A DNA stretch of 64,000 bases from a virus (IMGVR_UViG_3300034072_001149:95201-159200); one strand, 5' to 3'; counted from the stretch's first letter, positions 51,032-59,462 are shown. The notes: a model not told the origin generated them from the letters alone. A program made the numbers and translations.

Positions 51032-51175
51032 ATCGAAACGACTCCAAACAATGATCCGATCCAGGAACATCGCTTCGATCTATAGGCAGTCGTTCGATCT
51101 ATTAGATGACAGCTTGCTTAACAGCAGCCGCGTATTTTGTTTAGCATATCTATAGAGGTTTACAACACCAAAGGA

Positions 51176-51208
51176 ACACCTGGTACAACTTTTTCTTGTA
51201 CCAGGTGT
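51176..51208 (-). terminator. Hairpin terminator after clpA
   Basis: ACACCTGGTACA/TGTACCAGGTGT, perfect 12-bp stem with a 9-nt loop, 10 nt after the clpA stop; flanking AGG/CCT extends it after a small bulge. Confidence 0.75.
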
Positions 51209-51217
51209 CCTAGGATT

Positions 51218-53581
51218 TTAAGCAAACAGGTCGGGCTGATTTACTGTTTCTTCAGCGTGACTGATAACAAGCTTGTCATCATTCACTGTCACATTTGCCA
51301 GTCCTCCGTTTTTCAGAGCACCAAACAACATAACACGGCTCAGTGGCTTGCTGAGCTCATCCTGAATCAGCCGGCTCAGAGGACGAGCGCCCATCTTGGG
51401 ATCATATCCCTTCCGGGCCAGGTAGTTGCGGGCAGCTTCATCAACATTGATGGTAACTCCCTTTTCCTGGGCTTGCTTGTTCAACTGTGAGAGGAACTTT
51501 TCAACAATCATGAGCATATTCTCGCTCTTAAGAGCTTTGAATTTCACGATAGCGTCAAGCCGGTTGCGGAACTCGGGGGCAAACATCTTCTCAATGACCT
51601 TATCGTCATTACCAGCGGTGCTGTTGTCTCCAAAGCCCAGTGTATTCTTCTGGAGCTCACTGGCGCCGGCATTGCTGGTCATGATCAGGATCACATTGCG
51701 GAAGTTCACAGTCTTGCCTGCACTATTGGTCAACTGGCCGTTGTCCATGACCTGCAGGAAGATGTTGAAAATATCCGGGTGAGCCTTCTCGAGTTCGTCA
51801 ATAAGAAGCACACAATGCGGGCTGTTCTCAACCGCATTTGTCAGAAGACCTGACCCCGAGGCGCCATCACCAAAGCCCACATAGCCCGGAGGCGAACCAA
51901 TGAACTTGCTAACAGAGTGCTTTTCCATGTATTCCGACATATCGAAACGATGAAGCGGAATACCCAGCGTGGTAGCGAGTTGCTTGGCAAGCTCAGTTTT
52001 ACCCACACCAGTCGGACCAGCAAAGAGATAGTTACCCTGGGGCTTGTTGGGATCTCTCAACCCGGCACGGCTCAGGAATACCGCATCGACCACATTGTCA
52101 ATTGCGTCATCCTGTCCGAATACTGAATTGTGGAGATCCGCCTCAAGATGCGAAAGCTTCTGGGTCTCGTCTTCCTTGACCGTCCGTGCCGGGATACGAG
52201 CAATACGACTGACCTCGTCTTCAACCAGTTCAAGGGTGATTTCACTCTTGCGCTGATCCTTTGGAGCAATCTTCTGGCGAGCGCCAGCCGCGTCAATGAC
52301 GTCAATTGCCTTATCAGGCAACATACGATCAGTCACATAACGAGCAGTCAAGTCAACTGCCGCTTCCAGAGCTTCCTGTGTATATGAAATACCGTGATAT
52401 TCCGCATACACCTTGCTGATACCCTGCAGAATGCGCTTGGCATCTTCGATGCTCGGCTCATTCACGTCCAGCTTCTGGAATCGACGGAGGAGAGCGCGGT
52501 CCTTTTCAAAATGCTTACGATATTCTTCAAAGGTGGTGCCACCAATACAACGAAGCTTACCCTTGGCCAGTGCTGGCTTCAAGAGGTTCGCTACGTCAAG
52601 CCCGCCGCTACTTCCAGCACCTGCTCCCATGATAGTGTGGATTTCGTCAATGAAAAGCATTGGCATGATGCCCTTTTCTTCACCGACTTTTTCCACCGCA
52701 TCAATGATCTGCTTGACTCGTTCCTCCATATCACCACGGAACTTGGTTCCGGCCATGAGGGTGCCAATTTCAAGCGAGTAAACAATGCTACCCTTGATCG
52801 CATCAGGAACATTACCTTCGGCAATCATCTTGGCAAGCCCTTCGACGACTGCGGTCTTACCAACGCCAGGTTCGCCAACTACCACAGCATTGTTCTTGGT
52901 GCGACGGGCAGTAGTGAGGATAAGGGCATCTACCTCGGTTTCACGGCCAATGAGAGGATCAATCTTTCCGGCCAATGCCTGCTCGTTGAGATTGACGCAG
53001 AACTTCTCCAAGAGACGTTCACTTTTGCTCTTCTTGTTGCCAGTAACGGGTTCACCATCCTCGTCAACCTCAATAGTAGGAGACTCGTTGGAATCCTTGG
53101 CCTTGAGCTCACCCACAAGATCAGACTCATCGTCGCCTAGCAAATCATCATGCGCAACAGTCGTCTTGACATCAAAGGCATCAATATTCTGTTTGGCCAG
53201 AAAGTAAACCGCGTGGCTATCCTGATCCTGCTCAGCCAGCAATGAAATCAGAATGTCAACGGCCCGAATGGTATGACGACCACTGAACAATGCCTGCGTG
53301 ACTGTTCTTTGAACCACACGACTCAGAGGAAGTGTCTGGCGTGGAGGATTACCATTGGCCTTGCCGAGAGCACCACTGGCAAAATGTGCCACCAGATCAG
53401 CGGAAAGATCGGAAACATTTGCGCCGATTTCATGCAGGACTTCAATGACTCGCTGGTCTTGTAGGACGCTAGCGAGCAAATGTTCCAATGTGACATATTC
53501 ATGATCATGACGTTCGGCAATTTCCGCCGCACGATCGAAGATTTCTTGAGCCTTTGTTGGGTCAAATTGATCCAAGGACAT
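51218..53581 (-). CDS. clpA: ClpA-type AAA+ unfoldase
   Basis: 787 residues, as in bacterial ClpA (758). The N-terminal repeat domain (residues 1-140) is followed by an acidic linker (about 150-185). D1 has Walker A GEPGVGKT (236-243) and Walker B MLFIDEIHT; D2 has Walker A GPTGVGKT (522-529) and LLIDELEKAHPD. There is no long ClpB-type middle coiled coil. The loop NTLGFGDN (LGF at 648-650) sits where ClpA has IGL, the ClpP docking tripeptide, so it should work with a ClpP. Two ClpP-like subunits are encoded in the window. ATP-driven unfolding for proteolysis is the expected role; targets are unknown. Confidence 0.96.
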   Translation of the reverse strand: MSLDQFDPTKAQEIFDRAAEIAERHDHEYVTLEHLLASVLQDQRVIEVLHEIGANVSDLSADLVAHFASGALGKANGNPPRQTLPLSRVVQRTVTQALFSGRHTIRAVDILISLLAEQDQDSHAVYFLAKQNIDAFDVKTTVAHDDLLGDDESDLVGELKAKDSNESPTIEVDEDGEPVTGNKKSKSERLLEKFCVNLNEQALAGKIDPLIGRETEVDALILTTARRTKNNAVVVGEPGVGKTAVVEGLAKMIAEGNVPDAIKGSIVYSLEIGTLMAGTKFRGDMEERVKQIIDAVEKVGEEKGIMPMLFIDEIHTIMGAGAGSSGGLDVANLLKPALAKGKLRCIGGTTFEEYRKHFEKDRALLRRFQKLDVNEPSIEDAKRILQGISKVYAEYHGISYTQEALEAAVDLTARYVTDRMLPDKAIDVIDAAGARQKIAPKDQRKSEITLELVEDEVSRIARIPARTVKEDETQKLSHLEADLHNSVFGQDDAIDNVVDAVFLSRAGLRDPNKPQGNYLFAGPTGVGKTELAKQLATTLGIPLHRFDMSEYMEKHSVSKFIGSPPGYVGFGDGASGSGLLTNAVENSPHCVLLIDELEKAHPDIFNIFLQVMDNGQLTNSAGKTVNFRNVILIMTSNAGASELQKNTLGFGDNSTAGNDDKVIEKMFAPEFRNRLDAIVKFKALKSENMLMIVEKFLSQLNKQAQEKGVTINVDEAARNYLARKGYDPKMGARPLSRLIQDELSKPLSRVMLFGALKNGGLANVTVNDDKLVISHAEETVNQPDLFA

Positions 53582-54076
53582 TCACTTTTTCCTTTCGCTT
53601 TTAGCAAGCTTTTTTCTCGCGAGATCGAGCGTCAGCTTGCTAACACGATCTGTAAAACAAACCCCGTCTAGGTGGTCTAATTCGTGCTGAAAGCACCGGG
53701 AAGCAATACCAGAAAGCTCTTCAACAATGACATTACCGTCCCGATCTTGATAGCGAACAGTGATTTCATCTGGGCGCTTTACTTTGAGTCTTAGTTTTGG
53801 AAAACTCAAACATCCTTCAACAAAGGTGACGAGAGTCTCACCTTTGCTGATGATTTCTGGATTATAATAGAAACTTGTCTGTCCACCAATATTCATGGCG
53901 AACACCCTATAGAGGAACCCCATTTGGTTGGCGGAAAATCCTATCCCGCCTTCCTCAATCATCAAACGTTCGAGTTCCGCTTCGATATTCTTTGAATCGG
54001 CGGGTGTTTTCTTGAAGTCCCACACGGAACTCTTGGAGGAGAGACTCTCGTCCCCTTCGGTCTTTAGGGTGAACAT
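53582..54076 (-). CDS. def: Peptide deformylase
   Basis: 164 residues from the ATG at 54076. It removes the formyl group from new N-terminal Met. Motif 1 is GIGFSANQMG (GxGxAAxQ with Ala to Ser), motif 2 EGCLSFP with Cys89, and motif 3 QHELDHLDG with His131, Glu132 and His135; all metal and catalytic residues are present. It directly precedes clpA in the direction of transcription. The first 122 nt overlap the end of a secreted-protein gene in another frame, which is unusual here. Confidence 0.93.
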   Translation of the reverse strand: MFTLKTEGDESLSSKSSVWDFKKTPADSKNIEAELERLMIEEGGIGFSANQMGFLYRVFAMNIGGQTSFYYNPEIISKGETLVTFVEGCLSFPKLRLKVKRPDEITVRYQDRDGNVIVEELSGIASRCFQHELDHLDGVCFTDRVSKLTLDLARKKLAKSERKK

Positions 54077-54437
54077 CACGTAGTAAATGCCTCGCGTAAG
54101 TTTCGATCTGGTCGCGGGCAGTGAGAGTTATGTCCATACAGTCCTGTGTCGATGGCTCTTCGTCACGAAACTGAGCTGTTTGAACATACTTGATATTCGT
54201 ATGTACATATTCACCAGCACTTACAAGAGCAAAATTCAAATCTCTTATAAGAGATGCGTCCACTCGGCCGCCATAATCAGATGAATTACGCTCGAACATG
54301 CGACGAAAGTTGAGAGCCCAGATATTATATCCCTGGGCTTCCAATGTACACTCACGTATCGCCGGGTCTGGTCCGCGCGGAGGAGCGGCGTGTGCGACGC
54401 TGCTGAACATCAGTAACGTGATGGTAAAATATCGCAT
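53955..54437 (-). CDS. Secreted protein, unknown function
   Basis: 160 residues from the ATG at 54437 (AAGGAGGT four bases upstream). The signal peptide MRYFTITLLMFSSVAHA is clear, so the product is exported. The mature protein has two cysteines (RECTLEA, TQDCMDI) and a helical, basic C-terminus. That C-terminus shares 122 nt with the deformylase gene in a different frame; a shorter real product or a recent read-through extension are both possible. Confidence 0.75.
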   Translation of the reverse strand: MRYFTITLLMFSSVAHAAPPRGPDPAIRECTLEAQGYNIWALNFRRMFERNSSDYGGRVDASLIRDLNFALVSAGEYVHTNIKYVQTAQFRDEEPSTQDCMDITLTARDQIETYARHLLRDVHPKDRRGRESLLQEFRVGLQENTRRFKEYRSGTRTFDD

Positions 54438-54456
54438 TGGACCTCCTTCGACCACC

Positions 54457-54484
54457 TAGATAGCAAAGAGAGGTTTTATGTCAA
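54457..54484 (-). promoter_or_regulatory. Sigma70-like promoter for the secreted-protein/def/clpA unit
   Basis: TTGACA (54479-54484) and TATCTA (54457-54462) with a 16-nt spacer on the minus strand. The -35 overlaps the dnaJ stop region, so this unit is transcribed apart from dnaJ. Confidence 0.55.
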
Positions 54485-55338
54485 CCGTTATTCAGACTGC
54501 GTGCCTTTTCAATGAGCTCACGTTGTTCATCAGAAAGCTTGGATGGCGAAAATACAACTTCAACCATCATATCGCCTCGTTGCCCATTGCCCATAGGCAT
54601 TCCTTTACCTGCTGCTCTCAGACTTTGACCTGGTTGAATACCGGCTGGCACCCGCATATTAATTTTGGTACCTTCAATAGTAGGGATCTCACGCTCGGCT
54701 CCCAGCATAGCATCCATATAATCAATTGTTGTGCTGGTTACCAAATGGTAGCCCATTCTGACGAATACATTATGCGGAACAATGTTTATTCTAATATACA
54801 GGTCACCAGGTGGAATATCGCTGATTGCGTTGTCCCCTTTGCCTTGGAATCTTAGACGAATACCATCCTGAATACCTGCTGGGATCTTAAACTGAATTGA
54901 CTGGGCTTCTTTGCCGGGTAAATTGTATTTGACGTCAGCATCTTTACCTTGAAATGCTTCTTCCAGGGTAATGGCATAGGTGATCATGATGTCACGATTT
55001 ACCACGGCGTCATATTGATAATGACGAGCTCTACGATTCTGAATGTCTCGTAGAATATCGTCTAGATTTACAGATCCTTCAAAGCCACCAGGCTGGTTGC
55101 TCCAATATGATTGAGATTTAGTTCGGAATCCACCAGTCCTCTCTAAATCATACTGGGCTCTTTTGTTGGCATCCTTGAGGGTGTCGTAGGCCTCGTTGAT
55201 TTCCTTGAACTTGGCCTCCGCGTTGGGATCTTTGTTGGTATCCGGATGATACTCTTTAGCCAGTTTTCGATAGGCTGATTTCAAAGTAGCGTCATCAGCA
55301 GTGGTGGCGACGCCGAGGATCTGGTAAAAATCTTTCAT
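54481..55338 (-). CDS. dnaJ: DnaJ co-chaperone, type II (CbpA-like)
   Basis: 285 residues. The J domain (1-70) has the HPD motif in YRKLAKEYHPDTNKD, which stimulates Hsp70 ATPase. There is no cysteine-rich zinc domain. Two C-terminal substrate-binding domains follow (ITYAITLEEAFQGKDADVKY, VPAGIQPGQSLRAAGKGMP), as in CbpA. No phage DnaK is visible, so it would work with host DnaK. It lies upstream of the deformylase and ClpA genes in a proteostasis cluster. It has its own promoter (55345-55373). Confidence 0.94.
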   Translation of the reverse strand: MKDFYQILGVATTADDATLKSAYRKLAKEYHPDTNKDPNAEAKFKEINEAYDTLKDANKRAQYDLERTGGFRTKSQSYWSNQPGGFEGSVNLDDILRDIQNRRARHYQYDAVVNRDIMITYAITLEEAFQGKDADVKYNLPGKEAQSIQFKIPAGIQDGIRLRFQGKGDNAISDIPPGDLYIRINIVPHNVFVRMGYHLVTSTTIDYMDAMLGAEREIPTIEGTKINMRVPAGIQPGQSLRAAGKGMPMGNGQRGDMMVEVVFSPSKLSDEQRELIEKARSLNNG

Positions 55339-55344
55339 AAGTCT

Positions 55345-55381
55345 GTTCTACACCTTATTGGTGATAATGTCAAAATTGACG
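55345..55381. promoter_or_regulatory. Back-to-back sigma70-like promoters between dnaJ and mazG-like genes
   Basis: Minus strand: TTGACA (55368-55373), 17-nt spacer, TAGAAC (55345-55350) for dnaJ. Plus strand: TTGACG (55376-55381) facing the MazG-like gene, with only a weak -10 further on. The two -35 boxes are 2 nt apart. Confidence 0.5.
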
Positions 55382-55424
55382 CGGAGGTAACCAGCTAATT
55401 AGTCATACGACACAAGGAGCAATT

Positions 55425-55763
55425 ATGACAGACATTATCAGAAAAGTTCACGCTGCCAATCGAGATCGTCGAATGGAAATCTTCGCCCGCAGAATGCTGA
55501 AGCTAGGAGAAGAATACGGCGAAGCCAGCCAGGCCTATCTGAGTGTGTCAAGTGAGAAGAATGGCAAGAACAAGACTTGGGAAGATGTCCGGGAAGAGCT
55601 TGTTGATGTCCTGGTAGTTACCCTTGATCTTCTCTGTCATGAGTTTCCGGATGAAAAAGACTCCTCGATAGAAACCAAACTGGCCAGCATTGAGCGTGAG
55701 CTTGACCGTAAGCTCAAGAAATGGGCGAAGAAGCAGGTTGGTGGGACGGATCAAAGCGTATGA
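55425..55763 (+). CDS. MazG-like nucleotide pyrophosphohydrolase
   Basis: 112 residues. KLGEEYGEASQAYL and REELVDVLVVTLDLLC supply the E-x-x-E and E-x-x-D helices that bind Mg in the all-alpha NTP-PPase superfamily. Such enzymes hydrolyse (d)NTPs or ppGpp-like alarmones; phages often carry them. The next gene starts inside its stop (ATGA). Confidence 0.82.
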   Translation: MTDIIRKVHAANRDRRMEIFARRMLKLGEEYGEASQAYLSVSSEKNGKNKTWEDVREELVDVLVVTLDLLCHEFPDEKDSSIETKLASIERELDRKLKKWAKKQVGGTDQSV

Positions 55764-55927
55764 TTATAGTCCATGCCTATCGTAGTGGTTGGTGGGACGG
55801 CGACGAAGGATACGGGATAGCTGGAGGTTCTGAAACTATCCTTCGTCAGCAGCGTGGCAAAGCTTACGCTGATTCATATATGAAAGGGTGGCGCGACGGC
55901 AAAAATAATCGCCCACAACGTTTTTAA
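55760..55927 (+). CDS. Small Gly/Trp-rich protein
   Basis: 55 residues from the ATG at 55760, overlapping the upstream stop. Contains SGWWDGDEGYGIAGG and KGWRDGKNNRP, which look like two related W-x-D-G motifs. Function unknown. Confidence 0.6.
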   Translation: MIIVHAYRSGWWDGDEGYGIAGGSETILRQQRGKAYADSYMKGWRDGKNNRPQRF

Positions 55928-55939
55928 GTTATTGCTCTA

Positions 55940-56659
55940 TTGAGCCATTGGTGTTTTACCACCTACATGGAATACAAATACGTAGCCCCACCAGAGGAAG
56001 CCGCCGATGACTGGATGGCTCACCACATATCAATTTTTGTGAAGGTGGATAACCGAGACTCCTTTTGGGAGTTCTTGGAGAGATACTGCGGACCTAAGGG
56101 CCAAAATTGGAAAATCTCTGATAATCAGGAAAGATGGATCTGGGGAGATGAAGAAATTGATCTCCGCTTTCGTTTCAAAAAGCACGCCATGGTCGTCAAG
56201 CTTCAATGGGATGAAGACGTTCGTCCAAACAATAGGCCCTGGGAATATCTAAAGAAGTTGATTCTAACGTCACACCCTTTGCGGCCTGTAGGTAATCCTT
56301 TGATTGGTCAAAGCTCGTCAAATGGTCTTGGCCGCAATATACAGACCATCACCTGGGACCCTATCTTTCGTCCAAGCAACTGGAATAGCCCAATAGGTGG
56401 AATTTATAGCCCAACAACGAACCTCGAGCCGTTGTCAGAAAAAGCTTATAAGAAAAAGGGAAGCCCCATAGTTCTAGACCTAGAATCCCGAATTGAAACC
56501 TACTGGACTGAAGGAAGTTCAGAAGAGACAGAACATCGACGTTCTATGAAAATTCAATACCTCAAAGGCAGAACAAATGGACCTAGATCACAGTCGGCCA
56601 AGATATCAGGGGCGCAAGCAACATTATCTATATGGGATGAAATTCCTCCTGAATCCTAA
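55940..56659 (+). CDS. FKL-type protein with long C-terminal extension
   Basis: 239 residues from a TTG; the ATG at 55967 (M10) is an equally good start. The N-terminal third is the family domain, with DSFWEFLERYCGPKGQNWKI and then LRFRFKKHAMVVKLQWDED. The remaining 145 residues are a polar, Ser/Asn/Pro-rich extension (NRPWEYLKK, IGGIYSPTTNLEP) not seen in short members. Its end overlaps the next family member by 83 nt. Function unknown. Confidence 0.72.
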   Translation: MSHWCFTTYMEYKYVAPPEEAADDWMAHHISIFVKVDNRDSFWEFLERYCGPKGQNWKISDNQERWIWGDEEIDLRFRFKKHAMVVKLQWDEDVRPNNRPWEYLKKLILTSHPLRPVGNPLIGQSSSNGLGRNIQTITWDPIFRPSNWNSPIGGIYSPTTNLEPLSEKAYKKKGSPIVLDLESRIETYWTEGSSEETEHRRSMKIQYLKGRTNGPRSQSAKISGAQATLSIWDEIPPES

Positions 56660-57047
56660 CAGACAATCGGACCTAGAGGAAACCCTGAAATCTTTTGAAA
56701 TCACAAAATATAGGCTATCTGCCAATAATATGTATGGCGGTATGATGGCTGAAGAAGCTTTCATAAGTTTCCGTATAAAGAAACAAGCCCTATTGTTCAA
56801 ATTGGCATGGGTTCCGTGTGAAGATGTATCACTAGAAACCAAGGGTATGATTATCAGGCAAATCGTTCCCAACCGCATTGCCCAGGAGATCTTAAGCGTC
56901 CAGCCTTTGGGAGATCTCGTAAAGCCCTTGGTCCAGGCGCGCGATGATCTCCGCCCCGCCTCGTCGACTACTTCTCCAAATTCGTACGAAGTCCGTCCTG
57001 GAGAACGAAGTGAAACAGGCTCGGACCGCACCTCTGGTGGATTTTAA
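56577..57047 (+). CDS. FKL-motif protein with C-terminal extension
   Basis: 156 residues from the ATG at 56577 (AAAGGC upstream). The domain is FEITKYRLSA..., then FISFRIKKQALLFKLAWVP, followed by a 70-residue Arg/Ser-rich tail (SVQPLGDLVKPLVQ...). It starts 83 nt inside the previous gene in another frame; M21 (56637) is an alternative that would shorten the overlap. Confidence 0.72.
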   Translation: MDLDHSRPRYQGRKQHYLYGMKFLLNPNRQSDLEETLKSFEITKYRLSANNMYGGMMAEEAFISFRIKKQALLFKLAWVPCEDVSLETKGMIIRQIVPNRIAQEILSVQPLGDLVKPLVQARDDLRPASSTTSPNSYEVRPGERSETGSDRTSGGF

Positions 57048-57081
57048 ATTGAGTTATGGTGATATTCATGTTATTCAGGGT

Positions 57082-57099
57082 CTACCCGCTGGCGGGTAG
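57082..57099 (+). terminator. Hairpin terminator
   Basis: CTACCCG/CGGGTAG, 7-bp stem with a 4-nt loop, 34 nt after the FKL gene stop and before the HAD gene. No strong T-run follows. Confidence 0.55.
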
Positions 57100-57162
57100 C
57101 ATCTAAATCACACGCATAACACTATAATTCAGCTTAAAGTCTACCGGAGTGGCGATTATATT

Positions 57163-57654
57163 ATGAATGAAATCACGGACAGAACATATATGCCACACAT
57201 CTTTTGTGACTTCGATGGTGTTCTCGTAGACTTTGAACGAGGATTCGAGATCCAGTACGGCAAAAAGCACAATGAAGTTCCTGAGTTCGTGATGTGGAAG
57301 ATCATCAAGAACAACATGACACACTGGGAACAATTGCCCGCAATGCCAGGAGCCCTACAGCTATGGGCCTTTATCGCTCCTCACAATCCTACGATCCTTA
57401 CTGGTTGCCCGACCAGTGGAAAGCAGCAAGCTGAAGAAGGCAAGACGATTTGGAAGAATCGTGAACTAGGAGAGCATGTTCCGATTATTACCTGCCTAAG
57501 CCGCTATAAGCCCAAATACATGCAGACCCCTGGCGATATTCTCATTGACGACATGGAAAAGAACATTATACGTTGGACTGAAGCCGGCGGTGTGGGTATT
57601 CTACACACTTCAGCAGCAGACACGATTGAGCAGCTAAAAGCCAGGGGATTCTGA
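57163..57654 (+). CDS. HAD-like 5'-nucleotidase
   Basis: 163 residues. FCDFDGVLVDF is the catalytic D-x-D-G-V/T motif I of HAD phosphatases. PTILTGCPT supplies motif II Thr, and ILIDDMEKNI motif III/IV Asp pair. The size fits the small nucleotidases that dephosphorylate (deoxy)nucleotides. Substrate not known. A TATAAT at 57123-57128 may be its -10. The next gene starts within its stop. Confidence 0.85.
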   Translation: MNEITDRTYMPHIFCDFDGVLVDFERGFEIQYGKKHNEVPEFVMWKIIKNNMTHWEQLPAMPGALQLWAFIAPHNPTILTGCPTSGKQQAEEGKTIWKNRELGEHVPIITCLSRYKPKYMQTPGDILIDDMEKNIIRWTEAGGVGILHTSAADTIEQLKARGF

Positions 57655-58133
57655 TGTTAGAGATTTTTGGAATCATCGCTGGAATTATTTTCTGCATCGT
57701 AGTTGGGGGCGTTGTCGCAAAAATGATTAGCGACATCATCCAAACCCCAAAGAGCGCAATCATTCTGCGTTCGATGTTAGAAGATACAAAACACAGCAGA
57801 GGAAACATGGCAACTTTTAACATTAGCGGACGCAGCTTTCGCGGACAGAATATCACGATCACAAACGATCGAATCGTCATTGACGGCAAGGATGTCACTG
57901 ATGAATACGACATCAAACCCGCAGGTATCTTGGAAATCAAGATTACTGAAGGGGTGATCGGCAATCTGACCACCGATGCCAACGTGAGCGCAGGCGATAT
58001 CTCGGGCAATGTCGATGCTGGTGGTAATGTTAGTTGTGGCAGTGTTGGTGGTAGCGTGGACGCTGGTGGCAATGTCAGTTGCGGAATCGTTGGTGGTGAC
58101 GTTGATGCAGGAGGTAATGTTCGACATGGCTAA
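57654..58133 (+). CDS. Membrane-anchored protein with repeat beta-solenoid-like tail
   Basis: 159 residues. An N-terminal hydrophobic helix (IFGIIAGIIFCIVVGGVVA) is followed by a domain starting MATFNISGRSF. The C-terminal repeats (SVDAGGNVSCGIVGG and variants) have a six- to eight-residue Gly/Val/Asp period typical of short beta-solenoids. Related repeats occur in phage proteins of unknown role. M52 (MATFNIS) could be a second start producing a soluble form. Confidence 0.72.
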   Translation: MLEIFGIIAGIIFCIVVGGVVAKMISDIIQTPKSAIILRSMLEDTKHSRGNMATFNISGRSFRGQNITITNDRIVIDGKDVTDEYDIKPAGILEIKITEGVIGNLTTDANVSAGDISGNVDAGGNVSCGSVGGSVDAGGNVSCGIVGGDVDAGGNVRHG

Positions 58134-58350
58134 TATTGGATATACATTGAATCCCATTCGCAACTCCAGCGATGGTGGTATGGTTACCGCAGCCATAATG
58201 ACCTGCATGGTCACGGGAAAGATGCTTTCTTCTTCAGGAGGCGGCGCCTATGCCATCTGCCCTGAGGTGTTTGAGCTACTGGATCATGACGAGGACGTTC
58301 GTGAAATGATCAAACGCAAAGTTTCAGAAATGGGTAATCTTTCTGATTGA
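58126..58350 (+). CDS. Unknown small protein
   Basis: 74 residues from the ATG at 58126, with GGAGGT upstream; it overlaps the previous gene by 8 nt. Contains a Gly/Ser-rich stretch (LSSSGGGAYAIC) and an acidic-basic helix (DHDEDVREMIKRKVSEMG). Function unknown. The gap after it (58351-58476) holds no gene that I can support. Confidence 0.65.
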   Translation: MANIGYTLNPIRNSSDGGMVTAAIMTCMVTGKMLSSSGGGAYAICPEVFELLDHDEDVREMIKRKVSEMGNLSD

Positions 58351-58476
58351 CAGTTGGTCCTAATGTGCTTATAGACGCAGCACCAACAATGGAAGTATGT
58401 GTCATGATTATATGGTGTTCTATTTGAGATCGGCAGGGTCCTAGATACGCACCATCTTTGATGTGACGATATGTAG

Positions 58477-58513
58477 CCACCCTGCGAGTTGAACCTCGTT
58501 TAAGGGTGGTTTT
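58477..58513 (+). promoter_or_regulatory. Hairpin holding the ribosome site of the next gene, or terminator
   Basis: CCACCCT-GCGAG (58477-58488) pairs with CTCGT-AGGGTGG (58495-58509), then TTTT. The right arm contains AAGGGTGG, which is also the only Shine-Dalgarno for the ATG at 58516. It may be an intrinsic terminator, a translation-blocking hairpin, or both. Confidence 0.55.
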
Positions 58514-58515
58514 CC

Positions 58516-59406
58516 ATGGGCGGAAATGCGTTTCCGGGCCTGCCGATGGTGCGGGTCCGAAGGGAGGATGTAGCCTCCACAGTAGATCATGTTGTCACGG
58601 TTATGAACATGCCAGGCTTCACTCGTGAGTATGCGATGGATAACCTCATGGGTAGTGCGGGCAAGCAAGATGATAGCGGAGACCTTGACTTTGCGCTCAA
58701 CGATCGAGCAGCTAGGTTTTATGGTGAGCCTGATCTTCCGGTTTTCAGCCTCAAAGCTTTCGCAGCCAGGGCTAGAGAAGTCCTACCACCGGGTCATGTT
58801 CAGACAAAAACTCTCAAGGGTGGACAGTTCCAGACCGCCTTCCCCGTTGCTGGTGATCCCAGCAAGGGTTACGTTCAGGTTGACTTCGTTGCTGGTAACC
58901 CTGAATGGTTGAAGTTTAGCCATTTCTCTCCAGGTAAGGATTTCAGTCCTTATAAGGGTGTTATGGTTTCTACCATGCTAGGCGTTTTGGCTAAAATGCG
59001 AAAGGACTTTGAACTCTATGAAGGGGAGGAACGGGTTGCTCGAGTTGGCCTCAGGTTTGACTTGGAGAAGGGGCTTTATCGTCAGTGGAAGCTTCGCAAA
59101 CTAGAGAACCAAGGCATGAGTGTTGTTACGGCTGACGAATTTGAGACTGCTGTTGCAACTTGCCCACGCTTTGCGCGTTTGAGTCATGTCACAGCACCTT
59201 GTGAGGTGCTGAGGCTGCTGTTCGGGGAGCCCGTCAGCTTGGAGGAGGTAAACACCTTTGAGAAACTGGTTTCCTCGGTTCGCCGGTATCTTCCTGAACG
59301 TTTTGAGGAAGCCCGAGAACGATTCCTCGAAGCGTTCATGCGAAGCGCCGGAAAGAATGACTACACGCTGGAAGAAGTTGCCTCCGACAGCGTTTGGTCA
59401 CAGTGA
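58516..59406 (+). CDS. Nucleotidyltransferase-fold protein
   Basis: 296 residues. GGNAFPG at the start and MGSAGKQDDSGDLDFALN match phage nucleotidyltransferases with a GGN motif, GS-x-G-K and D-x-D. YVQVDFVAGN gives the third Asp strand. It transfers a nucleotide to an unknown target. Its GC content is higher than that of its neighbours, and it is flanked by hairpins on both sides, hinting at separate acquisition. Confidence 0.8.
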   Translation: MGGNAFPGLPMVRVRREDVASTVDHVVTVMNMPGFTREYAMDNLMGSAGKQDDSGDLDFALNDRAARFYGEPDLPVFSLKAFAARAREVLPPGHVQTKTLKGGQFQTAFPVAGDPSKGYVQVDFVAGNPEWLKFSHFSPGKDFSPYKGVMVSTMLGVLAKMRKDFELYEGEERVARVGLRFDLEKGLYRQWKLRKLENQGMSVVTADEFETAVATCPRFARLSHVTAPCEVLRLLFGEPVSLEEVNTFEKLVSSVRRYLPERFEEARERFLEAFMRSAGKNDYTLEEVASDSVWSQ

Positions 59407-59408
59407 AG

Positions 59409-59462
59409 TAACCGCGCCGTTGAGATACCGACAACCCCTTCTCTCGGTCTCCGGCGCGGTTA
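59409..59462 (+). terminator. Long-loop hairpin terminator
   Basis: TAACCGCGCCG/CGGCGCGGTTA, perfect 11-bp GC-rich stem, with its own weaker inner pairing in a 32-nt loop, starting 3 nt after the stop. Confidence 0.65.

Noticed and set aside
58351-58476. Gap checked for tRNA or small gene
   Set aside because: No cloverleaf and only a 12-codon frame without ribosome site.
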